Notes: generated by a model not told the origin, from the sequence alone. A stretch of DNA of 64,000 nucleotides from Comamonadaceae bacterium (GCA_947455465.1 CANGNS010000013.1:39363-103362); one strand, 5' to 3'. Shown: positions 25,471 to 35,050, counted from the first letter of the stretch. Translations and numbers: made by a program.

Positions 25471-27702
25471 ATGCAATCATTAGGCCGTCTTTGGCCGGTT
25501 CTTGCCACGGCCATTCTGTCTGCCTGCAACCCCGTCCTCAACTCTCCCCACCCCCTGGGCTCAGAGCGCGAAAACACCTTGTTTTTCCCGGTGCTCTACC
25601 ACTCGCCCAAATTCCTGGATCCAACTAGCTCGTACTCCAACGAAGAGACGCCTTTTACCTACCAGGCTTACGAGCCTCTGTACGCCTACCATTACCTCAA
25701 GCGCCCCTATGAATTAATCGGCCGCACCGCACAAGAGGTAGTCGCACCCAAGTACTTCGATAAAGACGGCAAGCCCTTGCCCGACACGGCCCCGCCGCAG
25801 CAAATCGCACAGTCGGTGTATGACATCCACCTCAAGCCGGGCATTATGTTCGCGCCGCACCCCGCGTTTGCTAAGGACGCGCAAGGCCGTTATGTCTACC
25901 ACGCGCTGACGCCCCAAGATCTGCAAGGCAAACACGCCTTGCCCGATTTCACCCAGACCGGCGCCCGCGAGTTAACGGCAGATGACTATGTGTATGCGAT
26001 CCGTCGGCTGGCTACGCCCCGGGTGATTTCACCCTCGTATTCCACGCTGGCCGAATACATCGTGGGCTTTAAAGACTATGGCGCGCGCATTGCCCAGGTC
26101 GATAAAGAATTGCGCCGTAAGCTGCCACCCACACAACGCGATTTGCCGCACCTGGACTTTCGCCAATACGCCTTCGAGGGCGTCAGTGCGCCTGACAAGT
26201 ACACCCTGCGCATCAAGGTGCTGGGCAAATACCCGCAGTTCAAGTACTGGCTGGCCATGACCTTTTTTGCCCCCATCCCCTGGGAGGCCGAGGCCTTTTA
26301 CGCCCAGCAAGGTATGTCCGAGCGCAACCTCTCGCTCAATTTCTGGCCCGCGGGTACAGGCCCTTTTATGCTCACCGAGTACGCCACCAACCGGCGGCAC
26401 ACCATGGTGCGCAACCCCAATTACCGGGGCGAACCCTATCCCTGCGAAGGCGCACCGGGTGACAAAGAAAAAGGCTTGCTCGACGACTGCGGCAAGCGCA
26501 CGCCCTTCGTGGACAAACTGGTCTTTGAGATCGAGAAAGAGTCGGTGCCCCTGCACTCCAAGTTCAAGCAGGGCTTTTACGATTCGCCCGCCGTCGAGCG
26601 TCTAGACATGGGTACCCAATACCTGACGGCCATGGCAGACTACCCCAAAAAGGAAAAAGAGTACCGCGAAAAAGGCTTTCGTCTGCCCACCACGGTCGAG
26701 CCCAACAACTGGTACGTCGCCTTCAACTGGTTGGACCCGGTGGTCGGTCAAGGCAAAACGCCTGAGCAAGCCGAGCGCAACCGCAAACTGCGCCAGGCTT
26801 TGTCCATCGTTATCGATTGGGAAGAGTACGTATCAATCTTCTGGGACATGCAAGGCGTCGCTGCGCACGGCCCCTTGCCGCCTTCGCTTTTTGGTTACCG
26901 CGAAGATGGGCCCAGTGCATTTAACGCGGTGGTCTACCGCAAGCAGCCCGACGGCAAAGTCGTGCGGCGCAGCATAGACGAGGCCAAAGAGCTGCTCGCC
27001 CAAGCGGGCTACCCTGGCGGGCGCGACGCCAAAACCGGCCAGCCACTGGTGCTGAACTTTGATTTCCAACTGGTCGCCACCGGCAATGCCAAAGCCGAGC
27101 TCGATTGGTATGCCCGCCAATTTGCCAAGCTAGGGATCCAAATGGAAGTGCGGGCTACCGACTACAACCGTTTTCGCGACAAGCTGAAAAAGGGCGGGGT
27201 ACAGATATTTTTCGCGGGCTGGCTGGCCGATTACCCGGATGCAGAAAACTTCTTTTTCTTGCTCTACGGCCCCAACGCTACGGCCATGACCGATGGCAAT
27301 GGCGAGAACAGCGCCAACTACCAAAACCCCCAGTTTGATGCCGCTTTTGAACGCATGAAGTTGCTCGATGACGGGCCGGAAAAGCAGGCACTGATCGACA
27401 AAATGATTCAAATTACCCAGCACGATGCCGTCTGGAGCTTTGGTTACTTCCCGACATCGGCCGCCGCCTACCACCAGTGGGTATTTAATGGCAAGCCCAC
27501 GCAGATAACGCGCAACCATATCAGTTATTTGCGTTTGGATGCGCCCTTGCGGGCCAGCAAGATGGCGGCATGGAATGTGCCGGTCTGGTGGCCGCTGCCG
27601 CTCCTGCTGCTCGTGGTGGCCGCACTGATTGCCCCAGCCGTCTGGCTGTGGCGGCGTCGCGACCGCGAGACGGCGGCGCGCACTTTGGCTTCTGTGGAGT
27701 AA
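25471..27702 (+). CDS. Peptide-type ABC transporter binding protein with N-terminal lipobox and C-terminal membrane helix
   Basis: A 743-residue SBP_bac_5 (cluster C, oligopeptide/dipeptide/nickel type) protein. A lipoprotein signal ends in LSAC (C19). The core shows DDYVYAIRRL, GTGPFMLTEY with NPNYRG, RQALSIVIDWEEYVS and AKELLAQAGYPGG, as in OppA/DppA-type proteins. It is about 200 residues longer than usual and ends with a hydrophobic helix (WWPLPLLLLVVAALIAPAVWLW) followed by arginines, an extra anchor. I chose the ATG at 25471 (GGA upstream); 25453 is possible. Four bases separate it from the first permease, so they form one operon. The ligand is unknown; a peptide is most likely from the family. 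Confidence 0.88.
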   Translation: MQSLGRLWPVLATAILSACNPVLNSPHPLGSERENTLFFPVLYHSPKFLDPTSSYSNEETPFTYQAYEPLYAYHYLKRPYELIGRTAQEVVAPKYFDKDGKPLPDTAPPQQIAQSVYDIHLKPGIMFAPHPAFAKDAQGRYVYHALTPQDLQGKHALPDFTQTGARELTADDYVYAIRRLATPRVISPSYSTLAEYIVGFKDYGARIAQVDKELRRKLPPTQRDLPHLDFRQYAFEGVSAPDKYTLRIKVLGKYPQFKYWLAMTFFAPIPWEAEAFYAQQGMSERNLSLNFWPAGTGPFMLTEYATNRRHTMVRNPNYRGEPYPCEGAPGDKEKGLLDDCGKRTPFVDKLVFEIEKESVPLHSKFKQGFYDSPAVERLDMGTQYLTAMADYPKKEKEYREKGFRLPTTVEPNNWYVAFNWLDPVVGQGKTPEQAERNRKLRQALSIVIDWEEYVSIFWDMQGVAAHGPLPPSLFGYREDGPSAFNAVVYRKQPDGKVVRRSIDEAKELLAQAGYPGGRDAKTGQPLVLNFDFQLVATGNAKAELDWYARQFAKLGIQMEVRATDYNRFRDKLKKGGVQIFFAGWLADYPDAENFFFLLYGPNATAMTDGNGENSANYQNPQFDAAFERMKLLDDGPEKQALIDKMIQITQHDAVWSFGYFPTSAAAYHQWVFNGKPTQITRNHISYLRLDAPLRASKMAAWNVPVWWPLPLLLLVVAALIAPAVWLWRRRDRETAARTLASVE

Positions 27703-27706
27703 GCGC

Positions 27707-28684
27707 ATGTTCAATTACATTTTGCGCCGGCTGCTCTATGGCGTGCTGGTTTTGGTGGGTGTGAATTTGCTCACCTTTGTGCTGTTTTTTGCGGTCAACA
27801 CGCCTGACGATATGGCGCGCATGAACATCGGCGGCAAGCGCGTCAGCGCCGACGCTATCCAAAAATGGAAAGTGGAGCGCGGCTACGACAAACCCTTGCT
27901 CTGGAACGAGAAGGCCCAAGGCCCTGAAAAGCTGACCCAAACCCTGTTTTACCAGCGCTCTTTACCCTTGTTTGTGCTGGATTTCGGCGCCACCGACACC
28001 GGGCGCGATATTGCTTATGAGTTGAGCCAGCGCGCCGGACCGTCTTTGGCGGTGGCGGTGCCCACCTTTTTGCTCGGCGTGTTTGCGGTGGTGGTGTTCT
28101 CGCTGGTGTTGGTGTTTTTCCGGGCTACTTATCTGGAGCTGTGGGGCGTCGGGTTTTGTGTGTTTTTGCTGTCCATCTCGGGGCTTTTTTACATCATCGC
28201 GGGACAGTTTTTGTTTTCCAAAATGCTCAAGCTAGTGCCGATTTCGGGTTTTTCGGACGGGCCTGACTTTGTCGTCTTTTTGCTCTTGCCCGTTTTCATC
28301 GGCATCGTCTCGCGCCTTGGGGGCGAGGCCTTGTTTTACCGCACCATGTTTTTGGAGGAAATTGGCAAAGACTATGTGCGCACCGCCCGATCCAAGGGCT
28401 TGACTGAAACCATGGTGCTGTTTCGCCATGTGCTCGGTAATGCCTTGCTGCCGATTCTGACCAGCACCGTGGCCGTGCTGCCGCTGCTGTTTTTGGGTGC
28501 TTTGATCATGGAGTCCTTTTTCGGTATCCCGGGCCTGGGCAGCTTCACCATTGATGCCATCGCCGGGCAAGATTTTGCGGGCGTACGGGCCATGGTGTTC
28601 TTGGGCTCCTTGCTTTACATCCTGGGCTTGGTCTTGACCGACATCTCTTACACGCTGGCCGACCCGCGTGTGCGTTTGGGCTAA
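27707..28684 (+). CDS. ABC transporter permease (DppB/OppB type)
   Basis: A 325-residue inner-membrane permease of the DppB family. It starts MFNYILRRLLYGVLVLVGVNLLTFVLFF, as usual, has about six spans, and shows the coupling (EAA-like) region DYVRTARSKGLTETMVLFRHVLGNALLPI and the end SYTLADPRVRLG. GGAG precedes the ATG at 27707. The periplasmic loop after the first helix carries a basic extension (GGKRVSADAIQKWKVERGYDKP). It pairs with the DppC-type permease downstream, 12 bases away. Confidence 0.9.
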   Translation: MFNYILRRLLYGVLVLVGVNLLTFVLFFAVNTPDDMARMNIGGKRVSADAIQKWKVERGYDKPLLWNEKAQGPEKLTQTLFYQRSLPLFVLDFGATDTGRDIAYELSQRAGPSLAVAVPTFLLGVFAVVVFSLVLVFFRATYLELWGVGFCVFLLSISGLFYIIAGQFLFSKMLKLVPISGFSDGPDFVVFLLLPVFIGIVSRLGGEALFYRTMFLEEIGKDYVRTARSKGLTETMVLFRHVLGNALLPILTSTVAVLPLLFLGALIMESFFGIPGLGSFTIDAIAGQDFAGVRAMVFLGSLLYILGLVLTDISYTLADPRVRLG

Positions 28685-28696
28685 AGGACGCGCGCG

Positions 28697-30160
28697 ATGC
28701 CTAAATTTGTATTCCTGGCGACCGATCTGGCTTTGTACCTCCAGTTGCTGGTGCTCGCACTCTATGTTGCGCACGCGCTGCGCACGCCCTTGCTACGCCA
28801 GACTTGGCGCTATGTGCAGCGCGATGCCACCGCCATGGCGTGCAGCGTGATCCTGGGGCTGTTCATGTTGGTAGCGGTTCTTGATTCTGTGCACTTTAGG
28901 CCGGTACTGCCCAACGCGCCCGACGCACCAGCAGGCACTGCGCCGGCGTATTCCATGCAAACACTCTCGGTGCTGGACGCGTTGCTCAGCAGCCCTCGCC
29001 AAGCGCGGGAGAAGACCTACTCACGGCCCTTGGCAACCCATCAGTTCGCCAAGGAGTCCTTGCAGCGCGACGGCGTCACGGTGCGCGATTACCCGCGACT
29101 CAAATTTGGCGGTACGCACTTGCAAGATCCGTCCACACAATGGGCGAACGATGTTTTGACGCGCACCGCGCGCGGCCTGTTCGCAGGCGCGTTTGTGGCC
29201 TTGGTTTTGGCTGCTTTGCTGGTGCAGGCACTGGCTCGACGCCACGCATTACCCTGGGCGCGGGCTGCCTCGGCGACGTGGCATGGGCAGCTTGGTGTGC
29301 CGTGGCGCGCTATTGCCCTGACGGTGGCCGCCTTGGTACTTTGCGCCGCCTGGGTGGCCACCTTGTGGCCCTACTACCATGTGCTGGGCACCGACCAAAC
29401 CGGCAACGACGTGCTGTTTGTGTGCCTCAAGTCCATACGTACCGCCGTGGTTATTGGATCGCTGGCCACGATTGCCACCATTCCGCTGGCGCTGGTGTTT
29501 GGCATATTGGCAGGCTATTTCAAAGGACGGGTAGACGATGCCATCCAGTATTTTTATACCGTACTCTCGTCTATCCCTTCGGTGCTGCTCATTTCAGCTT
29601 TTGTGCTGATGATCCAGGTCTTTATTGACAAAAACCCGCAGCTTTTTGAGACCGGCCTGGAGCGCGCTGACATCCGTCTGTTCCTGCTGGCCATGATTTT
29701 GGGCATTACCGGCTGGGCCCAGTTGGCGCGCTTGCTGCGCGCTGAGACGCTCAAGCTCAGCGAGCTGGACTATGTGCAAGCTGCGCGCGCCTTTGGAGTC
29801 TCGGACACCGGCATCATGCGCAGGCATATCCTGCCCAACTTGACGCACATCGTGGTCATCGTGGCGGTGCTCGATTTTTCGGGCTTGGTGCTCTACGAGG
29901 CGGTGTTGTCCTATGTGGGCGTGGGCGTGGACCCCAACACCAACAGCTTTGGCACCATGATCAATACGGCGCGCAACGAAATGTCGCGCGACCCCCTGGT
30001 TTGGTGGAACCTGTTTTCCGCCTTTGGTTTTATGGTCGTGCTGGTCTTGTCCATGACCTTGTTTGCCGGCGCGGTGCGCGAGGCTTTTGATCCGCGTGCG
30101 CGCGCCTTTCGGGTGCGCAGCAGCACCCAAAGCCTGGCGCCCGCCAAGGAGGCCGCATGA
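28697..30160 (+). CDS. ABC transporter permease (DppC/OppC type) with an N-terminal extension
   Basis: A 487-residue permease, against about 300 for ordinary DppC. The conserved core begins near residue 215 (GTDQTGNDVLF, then SIRTAVVIGSLATIATIPLALVFG) and has the coupling loop DYVQAARAFGVSDTGIMRRHILPNL and GVGVDPNTNSFGTMI. The first 200 residues add about four helices and a periplasmic segment of about 90 residues (about 65-155) with no domain I recognise. The 3' end overlaps the ATPase gene by four bases. The extension is an unusual feature of this importer. Confidence 0.88.
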   Translation: MPKFVFLATDLALYLQLLVLALYVAHALRTPLLRQTWRYVQRDATAMACSVILGLFMLVAVLDSVHFRPVLPNAPDAPAGTAPAYSMQTLSVLDALLSSPRQAREKTYSRPLATHQFAKESLQRDGVTVRDYPRLKFGGTHLQDPSTQWANDVLTRTARGLFAGAFVALVLAALLVQALARRHALPWARAASATWHGQLGVPWRAIALTVAALVLCAAWVATLWPYYHVLGTDQTGNDVLFVCLKSIRTAVVIGSLATIATIPLALVFGILAGYFKGRVDDAIQYFYTVLSSIPSVLLISAFVLMIQVFIDKNPQLFETGLERADIRLFLLAMILGITGWAQLARLLRAETLKLSELDYVQAARAFGVSDTGIMRRHILPNLTHIVVIVAVLDFSGLVLYEAVLSYVGVGVDPNTNSFGTMINTARNEMSRDPLVWWNLFSAFGFMVVLVLSMTLFAGAVREAFDPRARAFRVRSSTQSLAPAKEAA

Positions 30161-31998
30161 TCGCTATTGAACAACTCAGCACCGAGCTGGCCTCCGACAA
30201 TGGCCTGGTGCGCGCGGTGGACGCCTTGTCGCTCACTATTGAAAGCGGGCAAACTTTTGCCCTGGTCGGTGAATCGGGCTGCGGCAAGTCCATGACGGCC
30301 CTGTCTTTGCTGCGTTTGCTGCCGGACAGCGGCCGCGTCACCGCTGGCACCGTGACGCTGGACGGTACCGAGCTCATGGGCCTGCCCGAGCGCAGCATGC
30401 GCAATATCCGTGGTCGGCGCATCAGCATCATCTTCCAGGAGCCGGCCACCAGCCTGAACCCGGTGATGACGGTGGGCCACCAAATTGTGGAAGTCATCGA
30501 GCGCCACACCGCGCTCTCGGGCGCCGCCGCCAAAGCCAAAGCCGTGCAGTGGTTAGAGCGCGTGGGTATTGCCGATGCGGCGCGGCGCATTGACAGCTAC
30601 CCCTTTCAGATGTCGGGCGGGCAAAAGCAGCGCGTCATGGTGGCCATTGCGCTGGCCGCTGAGCCCGATGTGGTGATCGCTGACGAGCCTACTACCGCGT
30701 TGGACGTGACCATCCAGGCGCAGATTTTGGATCTGCTGCGCGCCCTGCAAAAATCCCAAAAGATGGCCATGCTGCTGATCACCCACGACCTGGCGGTGGT
30801 GGCTCAGATGGCGCACCGCGTGGCGCTCATGTACGCCGGCCAAATTGTCGAGGTGGCCAGTGCATCAGCGTTTTTTGCCAAGCCCCGCCATCCCTACGCA
30901 GTCAATTTGCTCGACGCCTTGCCAGATGCCCAGCAGCGCGGCAAGCGCCTGGCGGCCATCGCCGGAACCGTGCCGCCGCTCCACCAGGTCTTTGCCGGCT
31001 GCCGCTTTGCCGACCGTTGCACCGACGCCGGCGCGTCATGCCTGAGCGCGCCGCCTGCATTGGTGGCCGTCCAGGCCGACCATGCAGTGCGCTGCGTCTT
31101 GTACCGTGCGGGCCAGGACCAGACCTTGGCCACGCGCAATGCGGCCGCCAGTCCGGCTTTGGCCCGTACCGCACCAATCCCGCCAAGCGGCGTGCCCTTG
31201 TTGCAGGTGCAGGACTACCGCGTGTGGTTCCCGATCCGCAAGGGCCTGTTGCAACGCACGGTTGGCCACGTCAAAGCCGTGGATGGTGTGAGCTTTAGCT
31301 TACACAGCGGGCGTACCTTGGCGCTGGTAGGCGAGTCGGGCAGTGGTAAAACAACCGTAGGCAAGGGCCTCTTACAGCTGTTACGCGGCAGCGCCGAGAT
31401 CCAGGGCCGTGCCTTGCTCGAGGGCCAGGCACTGGAGGGCATGCAAGGCGAAGGCCTGCGCCAAGCGCGGCGCGCCGTGCAGATTATTTTCCAGGATCCG
31501 TTTGCCTCGCTCAATCCGCGTATGCGCGTCAACGAGATACTGGAGGAAGGCGTGGCTTCCTTGCACCCCGAGATTGACGCTGGTACGCGCAGCGCAAGGG
31601 TTGCCGATTTACTGGAAAAAGTCGGCTTGCCCCGCGCCGCCATCACGCGCTATCCGCACGAGTTCTCGGGGGGGCAGCGCCAGCGCCTAGCCATCGCACG
31701 CGCTTTGGCAGTGCAGCCTAGGCTGATCGTGGCCGACGAGCCGACCTCGGCGCTCGACGTCTCTGTGCAGGCGCAAATCCTCAATTTACTCAACGATTTG
31801 CAGCAAGAGTTGGGCGTGGCCTATTTGTTTATCACGCACAACTTTGGCGTAGTCGAGTACTTGGCGCACGATATCGCGGTGATGAAAAACGGCCAGCTGC
31901 TTGAATACGGCAGCGCCGAGCAGGTGTTGTGCCAGCCACAGCATGCCTACACCCAGGAACTGCTGCGCGCCGTTCCCAGGTTGTCCCGCCCGGCTTAG
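30157..31998 (+). CDS. Fused double ATP-binding subunit of the peptide-type ABC importer
   Basis: A 613-residue protein with two complete ABC domains (DppD-like and DppF-like) in one chain, as in YejF-type importers. First: Walker A GESGCGKS (about 45), signature MSGGQKQR, Walker [13 protein letters not shown], plus the DppD C-terminal oligopeptide-transport domain with cysteines ([10 protein letters not shown], and C in DAGASC). Second: GESGSGKTT (about 392), [20 protein letters not shown]. Both are expected to hydrolyse ATP. The start overlaps the permease stop by four bases. Confidence 0.93.
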   Translation: MIAIEQLSTELASDNGLVRAVDALSLTIESGQTFALVGESGCGKSMTALSLLRLLPDSGRVTAGTVTLDGTELMGLPERSMRNIRGRRISIIFQEPATSLNPVMTVGHQIVEVIERHTALSGAAAKAKAVQWLERVGIADAARRIDSYPFQMSGGQKQRVMVAIALAAEPDVVIADEPTTALDVTIQAQILDLLRALQKSQKMAMLLITHDLAVVAQMAHRVALMYAGQIVEVASASAFFAKPRHPYAVNLLDALPDAQQRGKRLAAIAGTVPPLHQVFAGCRFADRCTDAGASCLSAPPALVAVQADHAVRCVLYRAGQDQTLATRNAAASPALARTAPIPPSGVPLLQVQDYRVWFPIRKGLLQRTVGHVKAVDGVSFSLHSGRTLALVGESGSGKTTVGKGLLQLLRGSAEIQGRALLEGQALEGMQGEGLRQARRAVQIIFQDPFASLNPRMRVNEILEEGVASLHPEIDAGTRSARVADLLEKVGLPRAAITRYPHEFSGGQRQRLAIARALAVQPRLIVADEPTSALDVSVQAQILNLLNDLQQELGVAYLFITHNFGVVEYLAHDIAVMKNGQLLEYGSAEQVLCQPQHAYTQELLRAVPRLSRPA

Positions 31999-32006
31999 CG
32001 GGCGGG
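31985..32006. terminator. GC-rich hairpin between convergent ATPase and acyl-CoA dehydrogenase genes
   Basis: CCCGCCCG (31985-31992) and its complement (31999-32006) enclose a loop containing the ATPase stop codon. No T-run follows. It may terminate in both directions or only stabilise the 3' ends. Confidence 0.4.
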
Positions 32007-32013
32007 GTCGGGT

Positions 32014-33129
32014 TTAGGCAAACACGCCAGCCGTGTCCTGCATACGGCTGGAAACTTCGCCCAGCTGGTGCAGGCTATCGCCGTAGGTCATTTCCAGCTG
32101 CGTCAGGGCCTTGAAGTAATGGCTGATCATGTACTCATTGGTCACGCCAATTCCGCCGTGCAGCTGCACCGCTTGCTGGCCGACAAAGCGCATCGATTGG
32201 CCTAGCTGGTATTTGGCCCGGGCCATGGCGGCACGCCGTTCGGCGGCCGGGGCGTTGAGTTTGAGGCTGGCGTAGTAGCTCATCGAGCGGCCCAACTCCA
32301 CTTGCATCTTCATGTCGGCCGCGCGGTGGCGCAGGGCTTGAAAGCTGCTCAGCGTCGCGCCAAACTGCTTGCGTGTATTCATGTACTCGGCGGTGGCTGC
32401 CAGCGACTTGTCAATGGCGCCCACCGCCTGCGCGCACACGGCGGCAATGCCGATGTCCACTGCGTGCTCCAGAGCCGTCAGGCCGTGGCGGGTCAGCAAG
32501 GTGGCTGGCGCGTCGTGCAGATGCAGCTCCGCAGCCCGGCCACCGTCTTGCGTGCCATAGCCGCGGGTTTGCACGCCGCTGGCGCTGCGCTCAACCAGGA
32601 ACAGCGCCAAGCTGCCCTCCAGCATCGCGGGCACCAAAAACGCGTCCGCATGGTCGCCAACCGGAACCACGCTTTTGGCGCCGCTCAATTGGTAAGCGTC
32701 ACCGGCCGTCTTGGCCGTGCAGGCCGACGCGCCCAGCCCATAACGCTGGCCACGCTCTTGGTGCGCCAGCACAACGAGCGCCTCGCCGCTGCAAACCTGG
32801 GGCAGCCAGTGGGCTTTGGTGGCATCGTCGGCGTAACCGGTGAGCACGGCGCCTGCGATCAAGGCCTGGGCCAGCGGCTCGAGCACGATGCCCCGTCCCA
32901 ACTCCTCCATCACCACCATGCCTTCGACCGGGCCCATGCCCATGCCGCCGTCTTCCTCGCCTACGTAGAGTCCGCAAAGGCCTAGTTCGGCCAACTCGTT
33001 CCAGGCCGCACGGTCAAAACCGCCAGCCTGTTCGATAGCGCGGCGGCGCTCGAAGGTGTAAGCCTTGTCCACCCATTTGCGCACGGCCTCGCGCAGTTGC
33101 TCTTGATCGTCAGAAAAATCGAAATCCAT
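32014..33129 (-). CDS. Acyl-CoA dehydrogenase family protein (smaller of a pair)
   Basis: A 371-residue FAD-dependent acyl-CoA dehydrogenase homologue. Visible family parts include the N-terminal helical domain (MDFDFSDDQEQLREAVRKWV), the C-terminal RKQFGATLSSFQALRHRAADM, and QLHGGIGVTNEYMISHYFKAL. The Glu base region of canonical enzymes is not obvious, which fits the small-subunit partner of a heterodimer such as PimD. It follows the larger gene by 29 bases. It probably oxidises a CoA thioester together with its partner. The ATG at 33129 gives a normal N terminus. Confidence 0.88.
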   Translation of the reverse strand: MDFDFSDDQEQLREAVRKWVDKAYTFERRRAIEQAGGFDRAAWNELAELGLCGLYVGEEDGGMGMGPVEGMVVMEELGRGIVLEPLAQALIAGAVLTGYADDATKAHWLPQVCSGEALVVLAHQERGQRYGLGASACTAKTAGDAYQLSGAKSVVPVGDHADAFLVPAMLEGSLALFLVERSASGVQTRGYGTQDGGRAAELHLHDAPATLLTRHGLTALEHAVDIGIAAVCAQAVGAIDKSLAATAEYMNTRKQFGATLSSFQALRHRAADMKMQVELGRSMSYYASLKLNAPAAERRAAMARAKYQLGQSMRFVGQQAVQLHGGIGVTNEYMISHYFKALTQLEMTYGDSLHQLGEVSSRMQDTAGVFA

Positions 33130-33158
33130 TTTGTGTGTCCTTGTGCAATGCCAGCGGC

Positions 33159-34337
33159 TTAGCCGAGTACGAATTGGGAAACGATGTTGCGCTGCACTTC
33201 GTTGCTGCCGCCGTAAATCGTGGTTTTGCGGGTGTTGAAGTAGGCCGAGGCCAGGGGTGCGCAATGCGCGTTGCCCACAAAGTCACCTTGCCAGCCGGCC
33301 TCCATGGCCTCACGGATCAGCGGCAGGGCGAAGGGGCCAGCGGCCAACATCATCAGCTCAGAGTAGCGCTGCTGAATCTCGCTGCCACGGATCTTCAGTA
33401 GGCCGGCAATATCGAGCGTTTGCTTGCCTGATTTTTCGGCCGACAGCACCCGCAGCACCATCATCTCCAGGGCCACCACGTCCACTTCCAGCTTGGCGAT
33501 TTCGTCGCGAAAGCGCATGTCGTCGTACACGCCTTCAGCCTTGGCGATGCGCTTGAGGCGTTCCAACTCACGCTTGGCGCGGTTGACGTCGGCAATATTG
33601 GTGCGCTCATGGGCCAGCAAGTACTTGGCGTAATTCCAGCCCTTGTTTTCTTCGCCAATCAGGTTTTCAGCGGGCACTTTCACGTTGTCAAAAAACACCT
33701 CGTTCACTTCGGCACTGCCGTCGAGCAAGATGATGGGGCGCACCGTCACGCCGGGGGATTTCATGTCGATCAACAAAAAGCTGATGCCGTTTTGCGGCTT
33801 GCCTTCGGTGCCGGTGCGTACCAGGCAGAAAATCCACTCGCCGTACTGGCCCAGCGTGGTCCAGGTTTTTTGGCCGTTAACAATATAGCTGTCGCCCACA
33901 CGCTCGGCGCGGGTTTTGAGCGAGGCCAGGTCTGAGCCCGAGCCCGGTTCGCTATAGCCCTGGCTCCACCAGACCTCGCCGCTGGCGATGCCGGGCAAAA
34001 AGCGTTGCTGCTGCTCTGCATTGCCAAAGGCCATGATCACCGGGGCCACCATTACCGGACCAAAGGGCACCACGCGCGGCGCACCGGCCAGGGCGCATTC
34101 TTCCTCGAACAAATGCTTTTGGATAGCGTTCCAGCCCGGGCCGCCGAACTCCTTGGGCCAGGCGTGGCCCAGCCAGCCCTTGGTGCCTAAAATCTTGCCC
34201 CAGCGCTGCATATCGTCGCGCGTCAGGTGCAAGGCGTTGTGAACCTTGTGGGCAATGTCCTGCGGCAAATTGCCGCGTACCCAGGTGCGAATATCTTCTC
34301 GAAATTGCTGTTCTTCGGGGGTAAAAGCCAGATCCAT
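33159..34337 (-). CDS. Acyl-CoA dehydrogenase family protein (larger of a pair, PimC-like)
   Basis: A 392-residue acyl-CoA dehydrogenase with FAD-binding signatures YSEPGSGSDLASLKT and WTTLGQYGEWIF, and a C-terminal YGGSNEVQRNIVSQFVLG. Paired large and small dehydrogenases of this arrangement include pimeloyl-CoA dehydrogenase (PimC/PimD), a possible name but not provable here; branched or dicarboxylic CoA thioesters are alternatives. The ATG at 34337 is divergent from purN across a 113-base spacer containing a GATC-centred palindrome. Confidence 0.9.
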   Translation of the reverse strand: MDLAFTPEEQQFREDIRTWVRGNLPQDIAHKVHNALHLTRDDMQRWGKILGTKGWLGHAWPKEFGGPGWNAIQKHLFEEECALAGAPRVVPFGPVMVAPVIMAFGNAEQQQRFLPGIASGEVWWSQGYSEPGSGSDLASLKTRAERVGDSYIVNGQKTWTTLGQYGEWIFCLVRTGTEGKPQNGISFLLIDMKSPGVTVRPIILLDGSAEVNEVFFDNVKVPAENLIGEENKGWNYAKYLLAHERTNIADVNRAKRELERLKRIAKAEGVYDDMRFRDEIAKLEVDVVALEMMVLRVLSAEKSGKQTLDIAGLLKIRGSEIQQRYSELMMLAAGPFALPLIREAMEAGWQGDFVGNAHCAPLASAYFNTRKTTIYGGSNEVQRNIVSQFVLG

Positions 34338-34395
34338 AAAGGCGTCTCCAAGTGGTCAAAGCGGGTGTCAAAACCGGTAAAACCCGTGTTTTAGC

Positions 34396-34403
34396 ACGAT
34401 CGT
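34396..34403. promoter_or_regulatory. Palindromic site between acyl-CoA dehydrogenase and purN genes
   Basis: ACGATCGT is a perfect eight-base palindrome within a longer partial one (34394-34405). Its position, about 59 bases before the dehydrogenase start, and its TetR-like layout suggest an operator for the dehydrogenase pair. No regulator gene is adjacent. Confidence 0.3.
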
Positions 34404-34437
34404 TCGTTTTTTGCTGTCGGTGCGGTGACAAGGCCCC

Positions 34438-34443
34438 GATAAT
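34438..34443 (+). promoter_or_regulatory. -10 element for purN (possible leaderless start)
   Basis: GATAAT lies seven bases before the purN ATG at 34451, in the string GATAATGCGCGCCATG. No Shine-Dalgarno or good -35 is seen. Confidence 0.4.
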
Positions 34444-34450
34444 GCGCGCC

Positions 34451-35050
34451 ATGCAAGCGATCGTGATCTTGATTTCCGGCGGCGGCTCCAATATGCAGGC
34501 CATCGTGCGCGCCGCACGCCAAGAGGATTGGCCGGGGCGTTATGGCGCCCGCATCGCCGCCGTTATCAGCAACCGCGCCGACGCGACCGGCTTGGCCTGG
34601 GCGGCGGCCCAGAATATGGCGACCCGGGTCATTGCGCACACCGATTTCCCCGACCGCGCCGCTTTTGAGGCGGCGCTGGCCCAAGAAATCGCCCGCCACG
34701 GCAATGGCGGGCCTCCGCCTTGGGTGGTGCTGGCGGGCTTTATGCGCATCCTCACACCTGCTTTTGTGCAGGCCCATAGCGGGCGGCTTTTCAATATCCA
34801 CCCGTCCTTGCTGCCTGCGTTTACGGGCTTGCACACCCACGCGCGGGCCCTGGCGGCGGGGTGCCGCTTTGCCGGCGCCACCGTGCACCGGGTAACCGAG
34901 GTGCTCGACGAGGGCGAGATTTTGGAGCAATCGGTCGTCCCCGTCCTGCCCGGCGACACCGAAGCCAGCCTGGCCGCCCGGGTGCTGGCCACCGAGCACC
35001 AGATTTACCCGCGCGCCTTGCGCCGCTTGCTGCAGACGCTAAAGCCCTAG
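34451..35050 (+). CDS. purN: Phosphoribosylglycinamide formyltransferase
   Basis: Third step of purine synthesis: formyl transfer from 10-formyl-THF to GAR. A 199-residue enzyme of normal size. ILISGGGSNMQAI is the phosphate-binding start; VVLAGFMRILTPAFV and FNIHPSLLPAFTGLHTHARAL contain the catalytic Asn-His, and ATVHRVTEVLDEGEI carries the catalytic Asp region (D in VLDEG). I chose the ATG at 34451; another in-frame ATG lies at 34442. The next gene is rsmB, 56 bases downstream. Confidence 0.95.
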   Translation: MQAIVILISGGGSNMQAIVRAARQEDWPGRYGARIAAVISNRADATGLAWAAAQNMATRVIAHTDFPDRAAFEAALAQEIARHGNGGPPPWVVLAGFMRILTPAFVQAHSGRLFNIHPSLLPAFTGLHTHARALAAGCRFAGATVHRVTEVLDEGEILEQSVVPVLPGDTEASLAARVLATEHQIYPRALRRLLQTLKP

